Source: Lelliottia nimipressuralis
GTDB taxonomy: Bacteria; Pseudomonadota; Gammaproteobacteria; Enterobacterales; Enterobacteriaceae
Reading direction: 5' to 3'
DNA: 48,711 nucleotides
NCBI RefSeq assembly: GCF_004115925.1
Contig: NZ_SDDX01000023.1
Location: 1-48,711, forward strand
Shown: one piece after another, positions 8,547 to 19,629 of the stretch
Numbering within the stretch: position 1 is the stretch's first letter
How the letters are laid out: each line of letters begins with the position of its first letter
Notes under the pieces: model-generated
Seen by the model: the letters and a program-made list of their open reading frames with translations, nothing else
Database searches by the model: none
What the model was told of the DNA's origin: nothing
Program-made: the position numbers and the translations under genes

Positions 8547-11102
8547 ATGGCCAAAGGACTCGCTTCTATTTCCAGGCAGCGTGCCTGGCGCATAAATGCG
8601 CTCGTACGTTGCCTTGGCGGCGTGGCGTTGATGCTTTCATCCGCCGCACATACCCGAGAGTACCATTTTTCACCTTCCGCCCTGGAAGGCGATCAGCTGC
8701 CGCAGCAGGATATCGACCTGTCACTCTTTTCACACTCGAACACCCAGCTGCCCGGCGTTTACCCTTCCCGCATTCTGCTCAACGATCTGCGTGTGGGCGA
8801 CGCCAGTATCACTTATCTCGGCGGCAAAAGGGGTGAACTGGTGGCGCAACTGACCCCTGATATGCTGCGAAAATGGGGCGTCGATATTGATAAGTTTCCG
8901 GCGCTGACGGTTGTGGATGCGTCGTCTGCGCTCCCTAAGCCTTTGGGAGATTACATTCCGCAGGCCTCGGCGACGTTCGACTTTTCCGCCATGACGCTGC
9001 ATCTGAGCATTCCGCAGGCCGCCATTGCGGCTAATGGCAGAGGCTACATCGCCCCTTCCCGCTGGGATGATGGCGTGCCGGTGGCGTTCACGGATTACGC
9101 GTTTTCCGGCTCGCAAAATCAACACGGCGACAAAAACACGACCAGCAATCAGTACCTCAATATGCGCAGCGGCGCGAACCTGGGCGGCTGGCGCGTGCGT
9201 AACTATTCCACCTGGAGCAAAACCGACGACGACAACAGCTGGGACACGGTTAACACCTTCGTGCAGCACGATCTCGATGCCCTGAAAGCACAGTTTACGG
9301 GCGGCGAAAGCAGCACTCAGGGCGAGGTATTCGACAGCCTGCAGTATCGCGGCATTAACATCGCGTCGGACGAAGAGATGCTGCCCTACAGCCAGCGCGG
9401 GTTCGCCCCGGTTATCCGCGGTATCGCCAGCTCCAATGCCGAAGTGTCGGTGCGCCAGAACGGTTATCTGATCTATCAGCAGAACGTCGCCCCCGGCGCG
9501 TTTGAAATCAACGACCTCTACTCCACCACCAACAGCGGCGATCTTGATGTCACCGTCAAAGAGGCCGATGGCACCGAGCATCATTTCACCCTGCCCTACT
9601 CCAGCATCGCCGTCATGCAGCGACCTGGACATCTGAAATATGAATTCACCGCCGCACGCTATCGCGCAGACAGCGGGAGCGATCAGAATGAACCGCTGTT
9701 TGTGCAGGGAAGCGCGATCTATGGTGTGAACAACAGCATGACGCTGTTTGGCGGTGTTACGGCGTCAGAGGACTATCAGGCGGTCAATACCGGTGCAGGG
9801 ATTGCGCTGGGACGTTTCGGTACGGTGTCGGCGGATGTGACAACCGCGAAAACCCAGCTCGATAATCATACCGAGCGTTCCGGGCAGTCATACCGCCTGC
9901 TCTACTCAGGCAAAATTGATACCACCGACACCAACTTCACCCTCGCCAGCTATCGCTACTCCACCAGCGGCTACTACAGCTTTGCCGACGCCAACCAGAA
10001 ATACGATCAGCATGAAAACGATCTGCTCTTCCAGTACAACAAACGTAACCGCATTCAGGCCAGCATCAGCCAGAATATTGCTGGCGTCAGTTTTTATCTC
10101 AATGGTTATCAGCAGGACTACTGGCAGACGTCCCAGAAAGAGCGCAGCCTCTCAGCGGGTCTCAATACCGTGGTGGAAAGCATCAGCATTCACCTGGCCT
10201 ATACCTACAGCAAAACCGAAGAAGACGAGAGCGATCAGATGGTCTCCCTTGGCTTTAGCGTCCCGCTGAGCAAATGGCTGCCGCGCGCCTGGAGCAGCTA
10301 CAACCTGAGCAACAGCAAGCACGGGTACACGCGGCAAAACATCGGGCTAAACGGGACGCTGCTGGATGACGAACGTCTGAACTATTCGCTGCAGCAAAGT
10401 CATTCCAACCATGACGGCGATGACACCAGCAGTCTGTACGGCAGCTATCGCTCGCAGTACGCCAATCTGAACGCCGGGTATTACTATTCATCCGACAAAT
10501 CGCAGCAGTTGAGCTACGGCATGAGCGGTGCGGTGGTCGCCCACCCTCATGGAATTACCCTGGCTCAGCCGCTGGGTAGCCAGTTTGCCATCGTCAATGC
10601 TAACCATGCCTCTGGCGTGCGCTTCCAGAACCAGCGCGGTATTCAGACTGACTGGCAGGGAAATGCCGTGATCCCGTCACTCACCCCTTATCAGGAAAAC
10701 AGCATCCGCGTCGATACCAGCAGCCTGCCGGAGGATGTCGATACCAGCGAAACCGCCGTCACGGTCATTCCCTCGCGCAACGCCGCCGTAACAGCAAGCT
10801 TTGATGCCCACGTCGGCTATCGCGCGCTGATTACCCTCACGCGCCCCAATGGCAGCACAGTGCCTTTTGCCGCCATCGCCACCGCTGTATCTCCGGTCAT
10901 CAGCGGCATTGTCGACGATACGGGCACCGTTTATCTCGCCGGGGTCTCGGACACCGTTCAGTTGAATGTGAAATGGGGCGAGGGTGCGGATCAGCAATGT
11001 ACGGCCAGCGTCCCGATTAGCACGAGAGTAGCCACGTCCAACCCGGCGGGTATCCGCTCCGTCAGCGCGCTTTGTAAGCAGGAAGAAAAACATGTTAATT
11101 AA
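8547..11102 (+). CDS. Outer-membrane fimbrial usher (FimD/PapC-like)
   Basis: An 851-residue usher that forms the pore through which subunits are assembled. The N-terminal domain begins after an export signal and reads YHFSPSALEGDQLPQQDIDLSLF. The barrel, plug and C-terminal domains follow, including GYLIYQQNVAPGAFEINDL, a hallmark of ushers. A Cys pair near the C-terminus (QQCTASVP and ALCKQEE) is also typical. The ATG at 8547 has AGGA about 7 bases upstream and is favoured over the open frame from 8472, which would overlap the chaperone gene. Its 3' end overlaps the tip-protein gene by 11 bp. Confidence 0.93.
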   Translation: MAKGLASISRQRAWRINALVRCLGGVALMLSSAAHTREYHFSPSALEGDQLPQQDIDLSLFSHSNTQLPGVYPSRILLNDLRVGDASITYLGGKRGELVAQLTPDMLRKWGVDIDKFPALTVVDASSALPKPLGDYIPQASATFDFSAMTLHLSIPQAAIAANGRGYIAPSRWDDGVPVAFTDYAFSGSQNQHGDKNTTSNQYLNMRSGANLGGWRVRNYSTWSKTDDDNSWDTVNTFVQHDLDALKAQFTGGESSTQGEVFDSLQYRGINIASDEEMLPYSQRGFAPVIRGIASSNAEVSVRQNGYLIYQQNVAPGAFEINDLYSTTNSGDLDVTVKEADGTEHHFTLPYSSIAVMQRPGHLKYEFTAARYRADSGSDQNEPLFVQGSAIYGVNNSMTLFGGVTASEDYQAVNTGAGIALGRFGTVSADVTTAKTQLDNHTERSGQSYRLLYSGKIDTTDTNFTLASYRYSTSGYYSFADANQKYDQHENDLLFQYNKRNRIQASISQNIAGVSFYLNGYQQDYWQTSQKERSLSAGLNTVVESISIHLAYTYSKTEEDESDQMVSLGFSVPLSKWLPRAWSSYNLSNSKHGYTRQNIGLNGTLLDDERLNYSLQQSHSNHDGDDTSSLYGSYRSQYANLNAGYYYSSDKSQQLSYGMSGAVVAHPHGITLAQPLGSQFAIVNANHASGVRFQNQRGIQTDWQGNAVIPSLTPYQENSIRVDTSSLPEDVDTSETAVTVIPSRNAAVTASFDAHVGYRALITLTRPNGSTVPFAAIATAVSPVISGIVDDTGTVYLAGVSDTVQLNVKWGEGADQQCTASVPISTRVATSNPAGIRSVSALCKQEEKHVN

Positions 11103-12228
11103 CGCCAAATCCCTCTGGTTACTGCTATACCTGTCCGCCCCTGTCACCGCGCAGGCTGCGACCATTTTGCGCGACTGTTTTGTCCCTCAGGATTATCACG
11201 TTGCTTATGACGGCGATCTCAACGCCAGCGACAATAAAGCGGGTCTGGATGTGGATATTCCTGACCACCTGGTCGGGGAAAGTACAGTCATGGAAGCCAA
11301 CTGTGATTGCCCTAAAAACATGATGGAATCGACGACGATTTATGAATTAACCCTGGCAGGCAGTCCGCTTCCACAGGGTGCGAGTGGCTATGGTGCTCTC
11401 ACTGATAAACTGGACATTAACGTAAAGGGGTATGTCGATGCGAGTAATTCCCCGGACGGGTCCGGCCTGGAGGGGCTCAATATTAACGAGTACCCCACGC
11501 CTCAGAGCTCGATGTCAAAAACGATAGAGAAATTCAAAGCGACTGAAGGCACCGCGAGCGTCTGCAGCGAGAGCACGCGACCTGAGGATTCCGCTCCGGT
11601 TAAACGCCAGTTCCGCTGGAACGTTATCGGCGTGATCTTTCATGTCAAAAAGCCGATTCTTGGCAAAGAGATCATCCCCCCTACCGCCGTGGTGCAGAAC
11701 TATGCCTGTCTCTATTTCGGCACAGGGAACTGTGATCCAGGTGATGCCCAGCAGGTCTCCACTATCTGGCTCAGTGGTTCACTCTCCGCCCCACTCAGTT
11801 GCACCATCAATGAAGGCAGCACCATTGAGGTTGATCTGGGCAATATTGTCAGTAAGCAGTTTCGGGCAAAAGGTCAGCCGCCGATGAACTATGCGTTGAA
11901 AAATGTGGATATTACCTATCACTGCGACGATAACGCGGTTGGCAACGACGATCGCATCAGAATGACACTCAGCGCCGATCAGGGGGTGCTCGACAGTAGC
12001 GATCCGCTGATCGCGAAAATGCTCAACCGCGATGACGTCGGCGTCAGGGTCTTCACAGACGACAATAAAGACGTCCAGCTCGACGGCAGCTACGCATTTC
12101 CGGTGACGATCGATGAGCAGGGTAATGGGTCAGTGAAGATCAAAGCCGCACCGGTAAGCACCACGAATGCCACGCCGGCACCCGGTAAATTTGAAGGGAA
12201 TGTGACGGTAAAAATGGATTTGCGCTGA
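11092..12228 (+). CDS. Putative fimbrial tip adhesin (two-domain)
   Basis: 378 residues with a signal peptide (to about residue 22, TAQA). The N-terminal two-thirds is Cys-rich (LRDCFVP, EANCDCPKN, SVCSES, NYACLYF, GNCDPG) and matches no family I recognise. The last ~150 residues, from PLSCTINEGSTIEVDLGNI, look like a pilin domain with a second Cys in TYHCDD and a terminal strand FEGNVTVKMDLR. A receptor domain fused to a pilin domain, in the last gene of the operon, is how tip adhesins such as FimH are built. The ligand is unknown. Confidence 0.7.
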   Translation: MLINAKSLWLLLYLSAPVTAQAATILRDCFVPQDYHVAYDGDLNASDNKAGLDVDIPDHLVGESTVMEANCDCPKNMMESTTIYELTLAGSPLPQGASGYGALTDKLDINVKGYVDASNSPDGSGLEGLNINEYPTPQSSMSKTIEKFKATEGTASVCSESTRPEDSAPVKRQFRWNVIGVIFHVKKPILGKEIIPPTAVVQNYACLYFGTGNCDPGDAQQVSTIWLSGSLSAPLSCTINEGSTIEVDLGNIVSKQFRAKGQPPMNYALKNVDITYHCDDNAVGNDDRIRMTLSADQGVLDSSDPLIAKMLNRDDVGVRVFTDDNKDVQLDGSYAFPVTIDEQGNGSVKIKAAPVSTTNATPAPGKFEGNVTVKMDLR

Positions 12229-12232
12229 ATGA

Positions 12233-12260
12233 TTCTCAGGCTGCAGCTGCAGCCTGAGAA
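12233..12260. terminator. 28-bp perfect palindrome between convergent fimbrial and cheZ genes
   Basis: The half-site TTCTCAGGCTGCAG is followed at once by its exact reverse complement. It fills most of the 44 bp between the fimbrial stop (12228) and the cheZ stop (12273). It would fold on both transcripts. There is no T-run on either strand, so intrinsic termination would be weak; a bidirectional transcript-end or RNase-shield role is plausible. Confidence 0.55.
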
Positions 12261-12272
12261 AAACCGTCGCGA

Positions 12273-12917
12273 TTAGAAGCCGAGACTGTCCAGCAGATCG
12301 TCCACCTGATCCTGGCTTGCGACAACGCCCGCCTTGGAAGTGTCGAGCTGCGGGCCATTGAGCAGGCTTTCATTCTCACGTTTCGGACGCGCAGCAGGCT
12401 CTGGCATGTTTTCCAGCAGAACCATCAGCAGCTGACGTTCGATTTCCTGAATCACATCCATCATGCGCTTGATAACCTGACCTGTCAGGTCCTGGAAATC
12501 CTGCGCCATCATGATGTCCAGCAGCTGCGCGTTGGTGAAGCTGGTGTGTCCAGGGACATCGCCCAGATACTGGCGAGTATCCGTGACCAGCTCGCGGGCA
12601 TCGGCCAGTTCGATCGGATTCTCGAACCACTCATCCCAGCGTTTGCTCAGGGCTTTTGCGCCCTTTTCCATCTCATCCTGATGCGGCTGAGAGGCTTCCA
12701 CGCTGTTCAGGGCGCGCTCTGCTGCCTGTGCGGTCATCTGCACAACGTAGTCCAGACGATCGCGCGCATCGGGAATCGCTTCCGCCGCTTCGGCAATCGC
12801 CTGGTCGAGTCCCAGCTCGCGCAGGCTGTCGCGCAGCATACGCGTCAGGCTGCCGATGCGGGCAATAATCTCGTTGGCTGAATGCTCTTCAACCGGTTTC
12901 ATAGCAGGTTGCATCAT
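12273..12917 (-). CDS. cheZ: CheY-P phosphatase CheZ
   Basis: 214 residues from the ATG at 12917 ([17 protein letters not shown]), the same length as E. coli CheZ; the frame runs three codons further. CheZ dephosphorylates CheY-P and ends the tumble signal. Asp143 and Gln147, the active-site pair, are present in QDFQDLTGQ. The C-terminal helix [12 protein letters not shown] that grips CheY is intact. Last gene of tar-tap-cheRBYZ, 10 bp after cheY. Confidence 0.97.
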   Translation of the reverse strand: MMQPAMKPVEEHSANEIIARIGSLTRMLRDSLRELGLDQAIAEAAEAIPDARDRLDYVVQMTAQAAERALNSVEASQPHQDEMEKGAKALSKRWDEWFENPIELADARELVTDTRQYLGDVPGHTSFTNAQLLDIMMAQDFQDLTGQVIKRMMDVIQEIERQLLMVLLENMPEPAARPKRENESLLNGPQLDTSKAGVVASQDQVDDLLDSLGF

Positions 12918-12927
12918 CACCAGCACC

Positions 12928-13323
<396 letters not shown>

Positions 13324-13333
13324 CTACTCCTCA

Positions 13334-14383
13334 TTAAATACGTATTGCCTGTCCGGCACTGATTTTCGCCAGCATCTGCTGGCTAACCTGGCTAAGATCG
13401 ACCACTTCGCTCACGCCACCCATATTGATGGCCTCGCGCGGCATGCCGAACACCACACAACTTGCTTCATTCTGCGCAATCGTCCAGGCGCCAGCCTGGT
13501 GCATTGCGAGCATTCCGGCGGCCCCGTCGTTACCCATCCCCGTCAGGATCACCCCAACGGCGTTGCGCCCCGCGTGTTTCGCCACCGAATGAAACAGCAC
13601 ATCCACTGACGGACGGTGCCGGTTAACCGGCGGACCGTCATGAATTTTGATTTGATAGTTCGCGCCACTGCGCGCCAGCTCCATATGCTTATCACCCGGC
13701 GCGATATAGGCATGCCCCGGCAGGACGCGTTCGCCGTCCTCTGCCTCTTTCACGCTAATCTGACACAGCTTGTTCAGACGTTCGGCGAATGAGCGGGTAA
13801 AGCCCGGCGGCATATGCTGAGTAATAAGAATACCTGGGCTTGAGAGCGGCAATGGCTGGAGTACATGGCGAATTGCCTCTGTTCCTCCCGTTGAGGCCCC
13901 AATCACCAGCAGTTTTTCCGAACTGAGCAGCGGCCCGGCTTTGAGCGTGGCAGGCACGCCTGCGGGTTTATGCGCCGCCAGCTTCGCCCGTGACGCGGTG
14001 CGGATCTTCTCGGCGATCATCTCACTGTAAGCGAGCATCCCTTCGCGAATGCCCAGCTGCGGTTTGGTGACAAAATCCACCGCCCCCAGCTCCAGCGCAC
14101 GCAGGGTAATCTCTGACCCTTTACCGGTCAGCGAGGAGACCATCACCACTGGCATAGGACGCAGGCGCATTAATTTCTCAAGGAAATCAATGCCATCCAT
14201 GCGCGGCATCTCCACGTCCAGCGTCAGCACATCGGGGTTAAATTTTTTGATTAAATCCCGCGCGACCAGGGGATCCGGGGCTGTCGCCACCATTTCCATG
14301 TCGCTATGACTATTGATAATTTCAGTCATGATCTGGCGCATCAACGCGGAATCATCGACAGACAACACCCTGATCTTACTCAT
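13334..14383 (-). CDS. cheB: Receptor methylesterase/deamidase CheB
   Basis: 349 residues: an N-terminal receiver (Asp56 in [12 protein letters not shown]), a linker, and a C-terminal esterase with the nucleophile Ser163 in [11 protein letters not shown], His189 in ITQHMPPG, and the GMGNDGA loop carrying the catalytic Asp. It removes methyl groups from, and deamidates, receptor glutamates during adaptation. It overlaps cheR by 4 bp (ATGA). Confidence 0.97.
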   Translation of the reverse strand: MSKIRVLSVDDSALMRQIMTEIINSHSDMEMVATAPDPLVARDLIKKFNPDVLTLDVEMPRMDGIDFLEKLMRLRPMPVVMVSSLTGKGSEITLRALELGAVDFVTKPQLGIREGMLAYSEMIAEKIRTASRAKLAAHKPAGVPATLKAGPLLSSEKLLVIGASTGGTEAIRHVLQPLPLSSPGILITQHMPPGFTRSFAERLNKLCQISVKEAEDGERVLPGHAYIAPGDKHMELARSGANYQIKIHDGPPVNRHRPSVDVLFHSVAKHAGRNAVGVILTGMGNDGAAGMLAMHQAGAWTIAQNEASCVVFGMPREAINMGGVSEVVDLSQVSQQMLAKISAGQAIRI

Positions 14384-15246
14384 GCTTTTTCCTTACTCAG
14401 CGCATAAACCGTCTGCCCGCGCAGCACAAATTCGCGGGCCAGGTTGCTGAAGTTCTCCGAATGCCCGGCAAACAGTAAGCCGTCAGGCTTAAGCAGCGGA
14501 GCAAAACGGCGCAGAATCTCCTGCTGCGTCGTTTTATCAAAATAAATCATCACGTTACGGCAAAAAATCGCATCGAAAGGACCCGGGACGTTGTACTGCT
14601 TATCAAGCAGATTCACCGGAGCAAATTCCACGCAATTTGCCAGCTCCTGGCGCACGCGCACCAGCCCTTCGTGCGGACCCGTCCCGCGCATGAAGTACCG
14701 CTGTAGCTGTTGAGGCGACAGGGTTTTCAGCTCGTCCTGGCGATAGACGCCGTTACGCGCTTTCTCCAACACTTCAGTGTCGATGTCGCTGGCGTAGACC
14801 TTCCAGCGACCGGGCGCCATGCCCAGCGTATCGGCAAGGGTAATCGCCAGCGAATACGGCTCCTCTCCGGTCGACGCCGCTGCGCTCCAGACGCGGTATT
14901 CCCCGCTACGACGGCGGGCATGTTCCGCCAGCACCGGGAAGTGGTGACCTTCACGGAAAAACGCTGTCAGGTTAGTGGTCAGGGAGTTGATGAACGCCTG
15001 CCACTCTGCGCTGTTGGGATTGGCCTCCAGCATGCCCAGATATCGGCCAAAATCATCCAGCTCCAGCGTGCGTAAGCGCCGGACTAACCGGTTGTAGACC
15101 ATGTCTCGCTTATGATCGGCAAGCACAATCCCCGCACGCTGGTAAATCAACTGACATATCCGACGAAAATGCGCGTCGGACAGCGCGAGGCGCTGGGTCA
15201 TTTGCTGCAATAATGACGATTGCCCCGAGGGGTTTGGTGAGGTCAT
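14380..15246 (-). CDS. cheR: Receptor methyltransferase CheR
   Basis: 288 residues. CheR methylates glutamates on chemoreceptors using S-adenosylmethionine. The methyl-donor site motif [10 protein letters not shown] is present, along with the [14 protein letters not shown] stretch typical of CheR. The domain that binds the receptor C-terminal pentapeptide is expected here, and the Tar in this window ends in that pentapeptide (NWETF). It starts 20 bp after the tap stop. Confidence 0.97.
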   Translation of the reverse strand: MTSPNPSGQSSLLQQMTQRLALSDAHFRRICQLIYQRAGIVLADHKRDMVYNRLVRRLRTLELDDFGRYLGMLEANPNSAEWQAFINSLTTNLTAFFREGHHFPVLAEHARRRSGEYRVWSAAASTGEEPYSLAITLADTLGMAPGRWKVYASDIDTEVLEKARNGVYRQDELKTLSPQQLQRYFMRGTGPHEGLVRVRQELANCVEFAPVNLLDKQYNVPGPFDAIFCRNVMIYFDKTTQQEILRRFAPLLKPDGLLFAGHSENFSNLAREFVLRGQTVYALSKEKA

Positions 15247-15266
15247 AGCGCCTTCTTAATTCACTT

Positions 15267-16868
15267 TCAGGATACAACTGGCACGGCCTGCGACCGCCCG
15301 ACTTCTGCTACTGTTTCGACTTGCTCTTTCACGTTAAAAACTGCCACCAGGCTGGTCAAATGATCGGCCTGACTGGCGAGCTGGTCAGTAGCGGCAGCCG
15401 CTTCTTCAACAAGAGAAGCGTTCTGTTGCGTTACCTGATCCATCTGCGTGACAGCCTGAGCAACCTGCTCAATGCCGCGACGCTGTTCGTCTGAGGCGGA
15501 AGCAATTTCGCCCATAATGTCGTTCACCCGCGTTACGGAAGTGACAATCTCCGTCATGGTGTGAGCGGCGGTATCAACCAGCTCCGATCCCTGCTGTACG
15601 CGGGAAACGGACTCTTCAATCAACACCTTAATCTCTTTCGCGGCGTTGGCGCTGCGGCTGGCGAGATTACGCACCTCGCCCGCCACGACGGCAAATCCAC
15701 GCCCCTGCTCACCGGCTCGTGCCGCTTCGACTGCGGCGTTCAGCGCCAGAATGTTCGTCTGGAACGCGATACCGTCAATCACGCTGATAATGTCGCCAAT
15801 TTTCTGCGAACTGGTGGCGATTTGCTGCATCGTCGTGGCGACGTTAGAGGCCTGATCGCCACCCTTTTTCGCCGTCAGCGCAGCCTGTTTTGCCAGGTCC
15901 GACGCCTGACGGGCGTTGTCGGCGTTCTGGCTGACGGTCGCCGTTAACTGTTCCATGCTGGCCGCCGTTTGCGCCAGAGAGGCCGCCTGCTGTTCGGTGC
16001 GCGACGACAAATCATTGTTCCCGGCCGCGATTTCAGAAATCCCGGTGTGCATGGCATAACTGCCCTGACGCACATCGGTCACCGTTTCGCGCAGCGAGCC
16101 TTGCATTGCTTTCAGGCTGGCAAAAATGGCAGAAATTTCGTTTTTCCCGAACACTGCCACCGGGCGCGCCAGGTTGCCTTTAGCGATACTGTCAAAGTGG
16201 CTGCTGATGATTGCCAGCGGCAATACGATCATCTTGCGCGACCAGAGCAACGCCCCGCCGGTCAACAGTGCCGCCAGAATCACCATGGTGGCGAAAATCA
16301 CGCCCGACATGTGGTAGCTGGCCCGGCTGTCGCTGCTCGCCTCTTCGACGAACAGATTGATATCCTGCTGCCAGGCGTTAAAACCTTTATCAAACGCGGC
16401 CTGCGACTCCTGCACCGGCGCGGTCAGAAAGTCTGACAGCTGGTTGTTCTCAAGCCAGGTCGCCTGATGCTCCAGATCGCTGTGCCACTGGGCATAGCCC
16501 TTTTGCATTTCGGCTTTCAGCGCTTTCCCTTTATCGCTTACCGCTTCCTGCGCACTGAAGGCTTTAAACTGCGCGTCGGCCTGCTTGAGGCTGTCCCGCG
16601 CGGTGGTCATCAGCGCCTTAATATCATCTGGCGGGTAGCTCAATGCCGTTAATGTGCCCGCTTTGTTCAGCGCAGTGCTGGCCTGCAGAAGCACTGCGCG
16701 CGTTTGTGCAAGCGTGGAACGCTGCTGATTACTCGTCTCAACTTCCTGTAAGTTCTGATAGCCATCGCGAAAAGCCCAGAAAGACAATCCATTACTGCCA
16801 ACCTGCAACACACCGCAAAGGATCAGAATCAAAAACAGTGTGGTCGAGATACGAATACGATTTAACAT
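15267..16868 (-). CDS. tap: Methyl-accepting chemotaxis protein Tap (dipeptide receptor)
   Basis: 533 residues from the ATG at 16868, equal to E. coli Tap, with closely similar sequence ([22 protein letters not shown] and [18 protein letters not shown]). Membrane helices lie near 6-30 and 190-215, followed by HAMP and methylation helices and the hairpin tip [19 protein letters not shown]. Tap senses dipeptides through the dipeptide-binding protein. It lacks the NWETF tail, as in E. coli. GGAG 5 bases before 16868 decides the start over the upstream MMGAW codons. It follows tar in one operon. Confidence 0.94.
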   Translation of the reverse strand: MLNRIRISTTLFLILILCGVLQVGSNGLSFWAFRDGYQNLQEVETSNQQRSTLAQTRAVLLQASTALNKAGTLTALSYPPDDIKALMTTARDSLKQADAQFKAFSAQEAVSDKGKALKAEMQKGYAQWHSDLEHQATWLENNQLSDFLTAPVQESQAAFDKGFNAWQQDINLFVEEASSDSRASYHMSGVIFATMVILAALLTGGALLWSRKMIVLPLAIISSHFDSIAKGNLARPVAVFGKNEISAIFASLKAMQGSLRETVTDVRQGSYAMHTGISEIAAGNNDLSSRTEQQAASLAQTAASMEQLTATVSQNADNARQASDLAKQAALTAKKGGDQASNVATTMQQIATSSQKIGDIISVIDGIAFQTNILALNAAVEAARAGEQGRGFAVVAGEVRNLASRSANAAKEIKVLIEESVSRVQQGSELVDTAAHTMTEIVTSVTRVNDIMGEIASASDEQRRGIEQVAQAVTQMDQVTQQNASLVEEAAAATDQLASQADHLTSLVAVFNVKEQVETVAEVGRSQAVPVVS

Positions 16869-16911
16869 CCACGCTCCCATCAAGCGGCCAGCAGCCGCGG
16901 TTAACTATCAG

Positions 16912-18579
16912 TCAAAATGTTTCCCAGTTTTCTTCTTGTCCGGCTGCCGACGCACGAGTGTGTTTCACCCTTGCGGCAGGCGCGGTCCCGGCAGGTGCTG
17001 CCCTGGACACCACCGTATTTTGAGGTGTAGAGGTAAGGCGAAACGCCGAGACGGCCATCTTCAGACGGCTCGCCTGGTCTTCCAGCGCAGCGGCCGCCGC
17101 AGCGGACTCTTGCACCAGCGCGGCGTTTTGTTGTGTCACACGATCCATTTCCGAGACCGCCAGTGCCACCTGGTCAATCCCGCGGCTCTGCTCATCAGAT
17201 GCCGAAGCGATCTCCGCCATGATGTCAGTGACGCGCGTGACCGCGTTGACAATGTCGGTCATGGTTTCCCCGGCGCTCTCCACCAGCACCGAGCCGGTAT
17301 CGACGCGCGCCACGGAATCTTCAATCAGGGATTTAATCTCTTTTGCCGCGTTGGCACTGCGGCTCGCCAGGTTGCGCACTTCACCGGCCACCACCGCAAA
17401 TCCGCGCCCCTGCTCGCCCGCTCGTGCGGCTTCGACAGCGGCGTTGAGGGCCAGGATATTTGTCTGGAAGGCAATTCCGTCGATCACGCTGATAATATCG
17501 GCGATTTTTTTCGAGCTACCGGCAATCTCGTGCATGGTTTTCACCACACCATCGACCACCTTGCCGCCGCGCTGGGCGGTTTCGGAGGCGCTTTCAGCCA
17601 GATGTGCCGCCTGACGGGCGTTATCGGCGTTTTGCTTCACGGTAGCGGTCAGCTCTTCCATGCTGGCGGCGGTCTCTTCAAGCGCAGAGGCCTGCTCTTC
17701 GGTACGCGAGGAGAGATCGTTGTTACCCATGGCGATTTCGCTGGTGCCGGTGTAAATCGCATCCGAACCCTGACGCACATTCGTCACCGTATCGGTCAGA
17801 GAGCGCTGCATGTGATCCACGCTGCTCGCCAGCTCGGTGATTTCGTTGCGACCGGAGATCACCAGCGTTTTTGTCAGATCGCCACTGGCAATCTCACGAA
17901 TGTGGCCAATCACCCGGCCCAGCGGATTTAACAGAATCGCGCGAATGCCGTACCAGACACCCACCAGCACGATCACCAGCGCCAGCGCGAGGATCGCCAT
18001 TTGCCATTTGGCAAAGCGGTAGTCGTCCTTACTTTCGTTAAAGGCGGTGTGATACTGCTCGCTGCTGGCCGAGGCGTATTCCCCCAGCGCTTTACCGAGG
18101 GCATTTTGCATCCCCTGCGTCGGCTGGGCGAAATAGGCGTCCATGTTTCCGCTCTCAAGGAACTGGATAAGCTCCGTCAGCCCGGCCGCATAGGCGGTGT
18201 ATTTTTCGTCAATGTTCTCGCTCACCTCTACCATCGAAGGCAGCGGCGTAATCTTTTTGAAGGCGTCGTAATGTTTTGCGGCGTCAGCCAGGGTGGCGCG
18301 GGCGTTTTTCAACAGATCCGTTTTCGCGCTGCTTTGCTGGTTGTTCGGGTCCATCATCATGCGCGCAGAAGAACGGCTCAGGTTGATGCGCGTTTGCAGC
18401 ATCAGATCCCAGGTCGACGTCAGTTCACTTTGCTGGAGGCGTAAATCGTTCGAAACAGCAAAGCTCTGCTGATTATTTTTTAAGGATGAGAAAAACAGCC
18501 CACCGGAAATAAGCTGAAGAAGTGCGAAAATGACCAGCACCATCATCAGCATTGTGACAACGCGGATACGGTTCAACAT
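16912..18579 (-). CDS. tar: Methyl-accepting chemotaxis protein Tar (aspartate receptor)
   Basis: 555 residues, aligned without gaps to E. coli Tar over the first 75 residues. The aspartate-binding arginines 64, 69 and 73 are conserved in [15 protein letters not shown]. Helices at about 7-30 and 190-212 flank the periplasmic domain, followed by HAMP, methylation helices and the conserved signalling tip. The protein ends in NWETF, the docking pentapeptide for CheR and CheB. A sigma-28 promoter lies directly upstream. The alanine-rich linker before the tail differs from E. coli. Confidence 0.96.
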   Translation of the reverse strand: MLNRIRVVTMLMMVLVIFALLQLISGGLFFSSLKNNQQSFAVSNDLRLQQSELTSTWDLMLQTRINLSRSSARMMMDPNNQQSSAKTDLLKNARATLADAAKHYDAFKKITPLPSMVEVSENIDEKYTAYAAGLTELIQFLESGNMDAYFAQPTQGMQNALGKALGEYASASSEQYHTAFNESKDDYRFAKWQMAILALALVIVLVGVWYGIRAILLNPLGRVIGHIREIASGDLTKTLVISGRNEITELASSVDHMQRSLTDTVTNVRQGSDAIYTGTSEIAMGNNDLSSRTEEQASALEETAASMEELTATVKQNADNARQAAHLAESASETAQRGGKVVDGVVKTMHEIAGSSKKIADIISVIDGIAFQTNILALNAAVEAARAGEQGRGFAVVAGEVRNLASRSANAAKEIKSLIEDSVARVDTGSVLVESAGETMTDIVNAVTRVTDIMAEIASASDEQSRGIDQVALAVSEMDRVTQQNAALVQESAAAAAALEDQASRLKMAVSAFRLTSTPQNTVVSRAAPAGTAPAARVKHTRASAAGQEENWETF

Positions 18580-18610
18580 ACAACACCTTCTCTAAGATTT
18601 ATTAACGGTG

Positions 18611-18637
18611 TTATCGGCAAAGGCTGAGGGAACTTTA
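18611..18637 (-). promoter_or_regulatory. Sigma-28 (FliA) promoter of tar-tap-cheRBYZ
   Basis: On the minus strand TAAAGTTC, 11 bases, GCCGATAA: one mismatch in the -35 element to the flagellar class 3 consensus and a perfect -10. It sits about 32 bp before the tar start and 27 bp after the stop of the pilus gene upstream. Confidence 0.93.
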
Positions 18638-18663
18638 CATTTGCGAAAGGGAAAAGCGTCAAT

Positions 18664-19629
18664 TCAGAATGCGACGTCGACGATCAACGTGTCGTTATAG
18701 GTTCCGGCGGGGGGCGTAGTCTGGCTGGTCAGCACTTTGGCGGTGTAGTTATAGGTACGCAAAAGCCCGTCAGCGCTCAGCAGCGATGAGGTGGCGCTGG
18801 TCCAGCGCTCGGTGCCGCTGCCTCCCCAGCGGTTGGTGGTCGCCTCTTTATAAATGTCGTAGCTCATGTAGTTGCTGCCGCTCACCATCCGCCGCACGCC
18901 GTTTAGGGCATTCGCCCCGTTATTGATGCCGATGGTATAGACGCTGCCCTTGGTGCAGGTGACAGCAATGGCCTGCGAGACGGTGGGGAAATTTTGCACC
19001 AGCGGCGCGCTGTTAAAGTTGACGTTGGGCGTGGTCATCGCACTACAGTTGTTGGTGACGTTCATGTTCAGCGTAATGCTGGTCGTCGCCGTACCGGTTT
19101 GTGGCGTGAGGCATAAACCCACGGCCCCCACGGAGCAGACGTTGTAGTTGATGCTGAAAGTGAGCACCACCTGATAAGGTCCCGCCGTCACGTTTTGCCC
19201 CGCCACCGTGCGAAAATAGAGCGGAATGTTGTACTGCTTGGCACCCAGCAGATTTAACAGCGTACTGCCGCTCCAGGTGTAGGCTTTGGCGATCTGCACT
19301 TCGCTGCTGCCGGAACAGCCCGACAGCCCGCACAGCCGCGTGGGGATGACGTCGGTGATGGCCGCATTGTCCGTGCGTTTCATTGTCGCGCGGCTGTTGG
19401 CAGAGACGGTCGCCGCCGTGTAGTTCAGTGTGACCGAGTCATTGGTGAGTAAATTCAGGATCGCATCGCAGCTCACCACCAGCGTGCCGGTGGTTTCAAC
19501 TTCGCCCGTTCCGCTGAGGGCAAACGAAGTCACGCTGCCAAACGAGGCGTTGACGGTGCTGACGGTACAGGCCGCCCAGCTGCCGCCCGAGAGCATCAGG
19601 AGCACCAGGGCGATCAGCAGACGTTTCAC
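18664..19629 (-). CDS. Archaic (Csu-type) pilus tip adhesin, two spore-coat-U domains
   Basis: 321 residues with a signal peptide (MKRLLIALVLLMLSGGSWA then ACTV). Two consecutive spore-coat-U-like domains are visible: residues ~20-165, opening CTVSTVNASFGSV, and ~190-321, opening with NNCSAMTTPNVNFNSAPL and ending AGTYNDTLIVDVAF. This is the CsuE layout, in which the N-terminal domain is the tip adhesin of Acinetobacter Csu pili. It overlaps the usher stop by 4 bp. Its own stop is only 27 bp from the tar promoter, with no terminator seen between. Confidence 0.85.
   Translation of the reverse strand: MKRLLIALVLLMLSGGSWAACTVSTVNASFGSVTSFALSGTGEVETTGTLVVSCDAILNLLTNDSVTLNYTAATVSANSRATMKRTDNAAITDVIPTRLCGLSGCSGSSEVQIAKAYTWSGSTLLNLLGAKQYNIPLYFRTVAGQNVTAGPYQVVLTFSINYNVCSVGAVGLCLTPQTGTATTSITLNMNVTNNCSAMTTPNVNFNSAPLVQNFPTVSQAIAVTCTKGSVYTIGINNGANALNGVRRMVSGSNYMSYDIYKEATTNRWGGSGTERWTSATSSLLSADGLLRTYNYTAKVLTSQTTPPAGTYNDTLIVDVAF

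Noticed and set aside
8730..9632. 300-codon minus-strand frame
   Set aside because: Antisense to the fimbrial usher; no protein-like features.
16840..17931. 363-codon plus-strand frame
   Set aside because: Antisense to tar; composition of a shadow frame.
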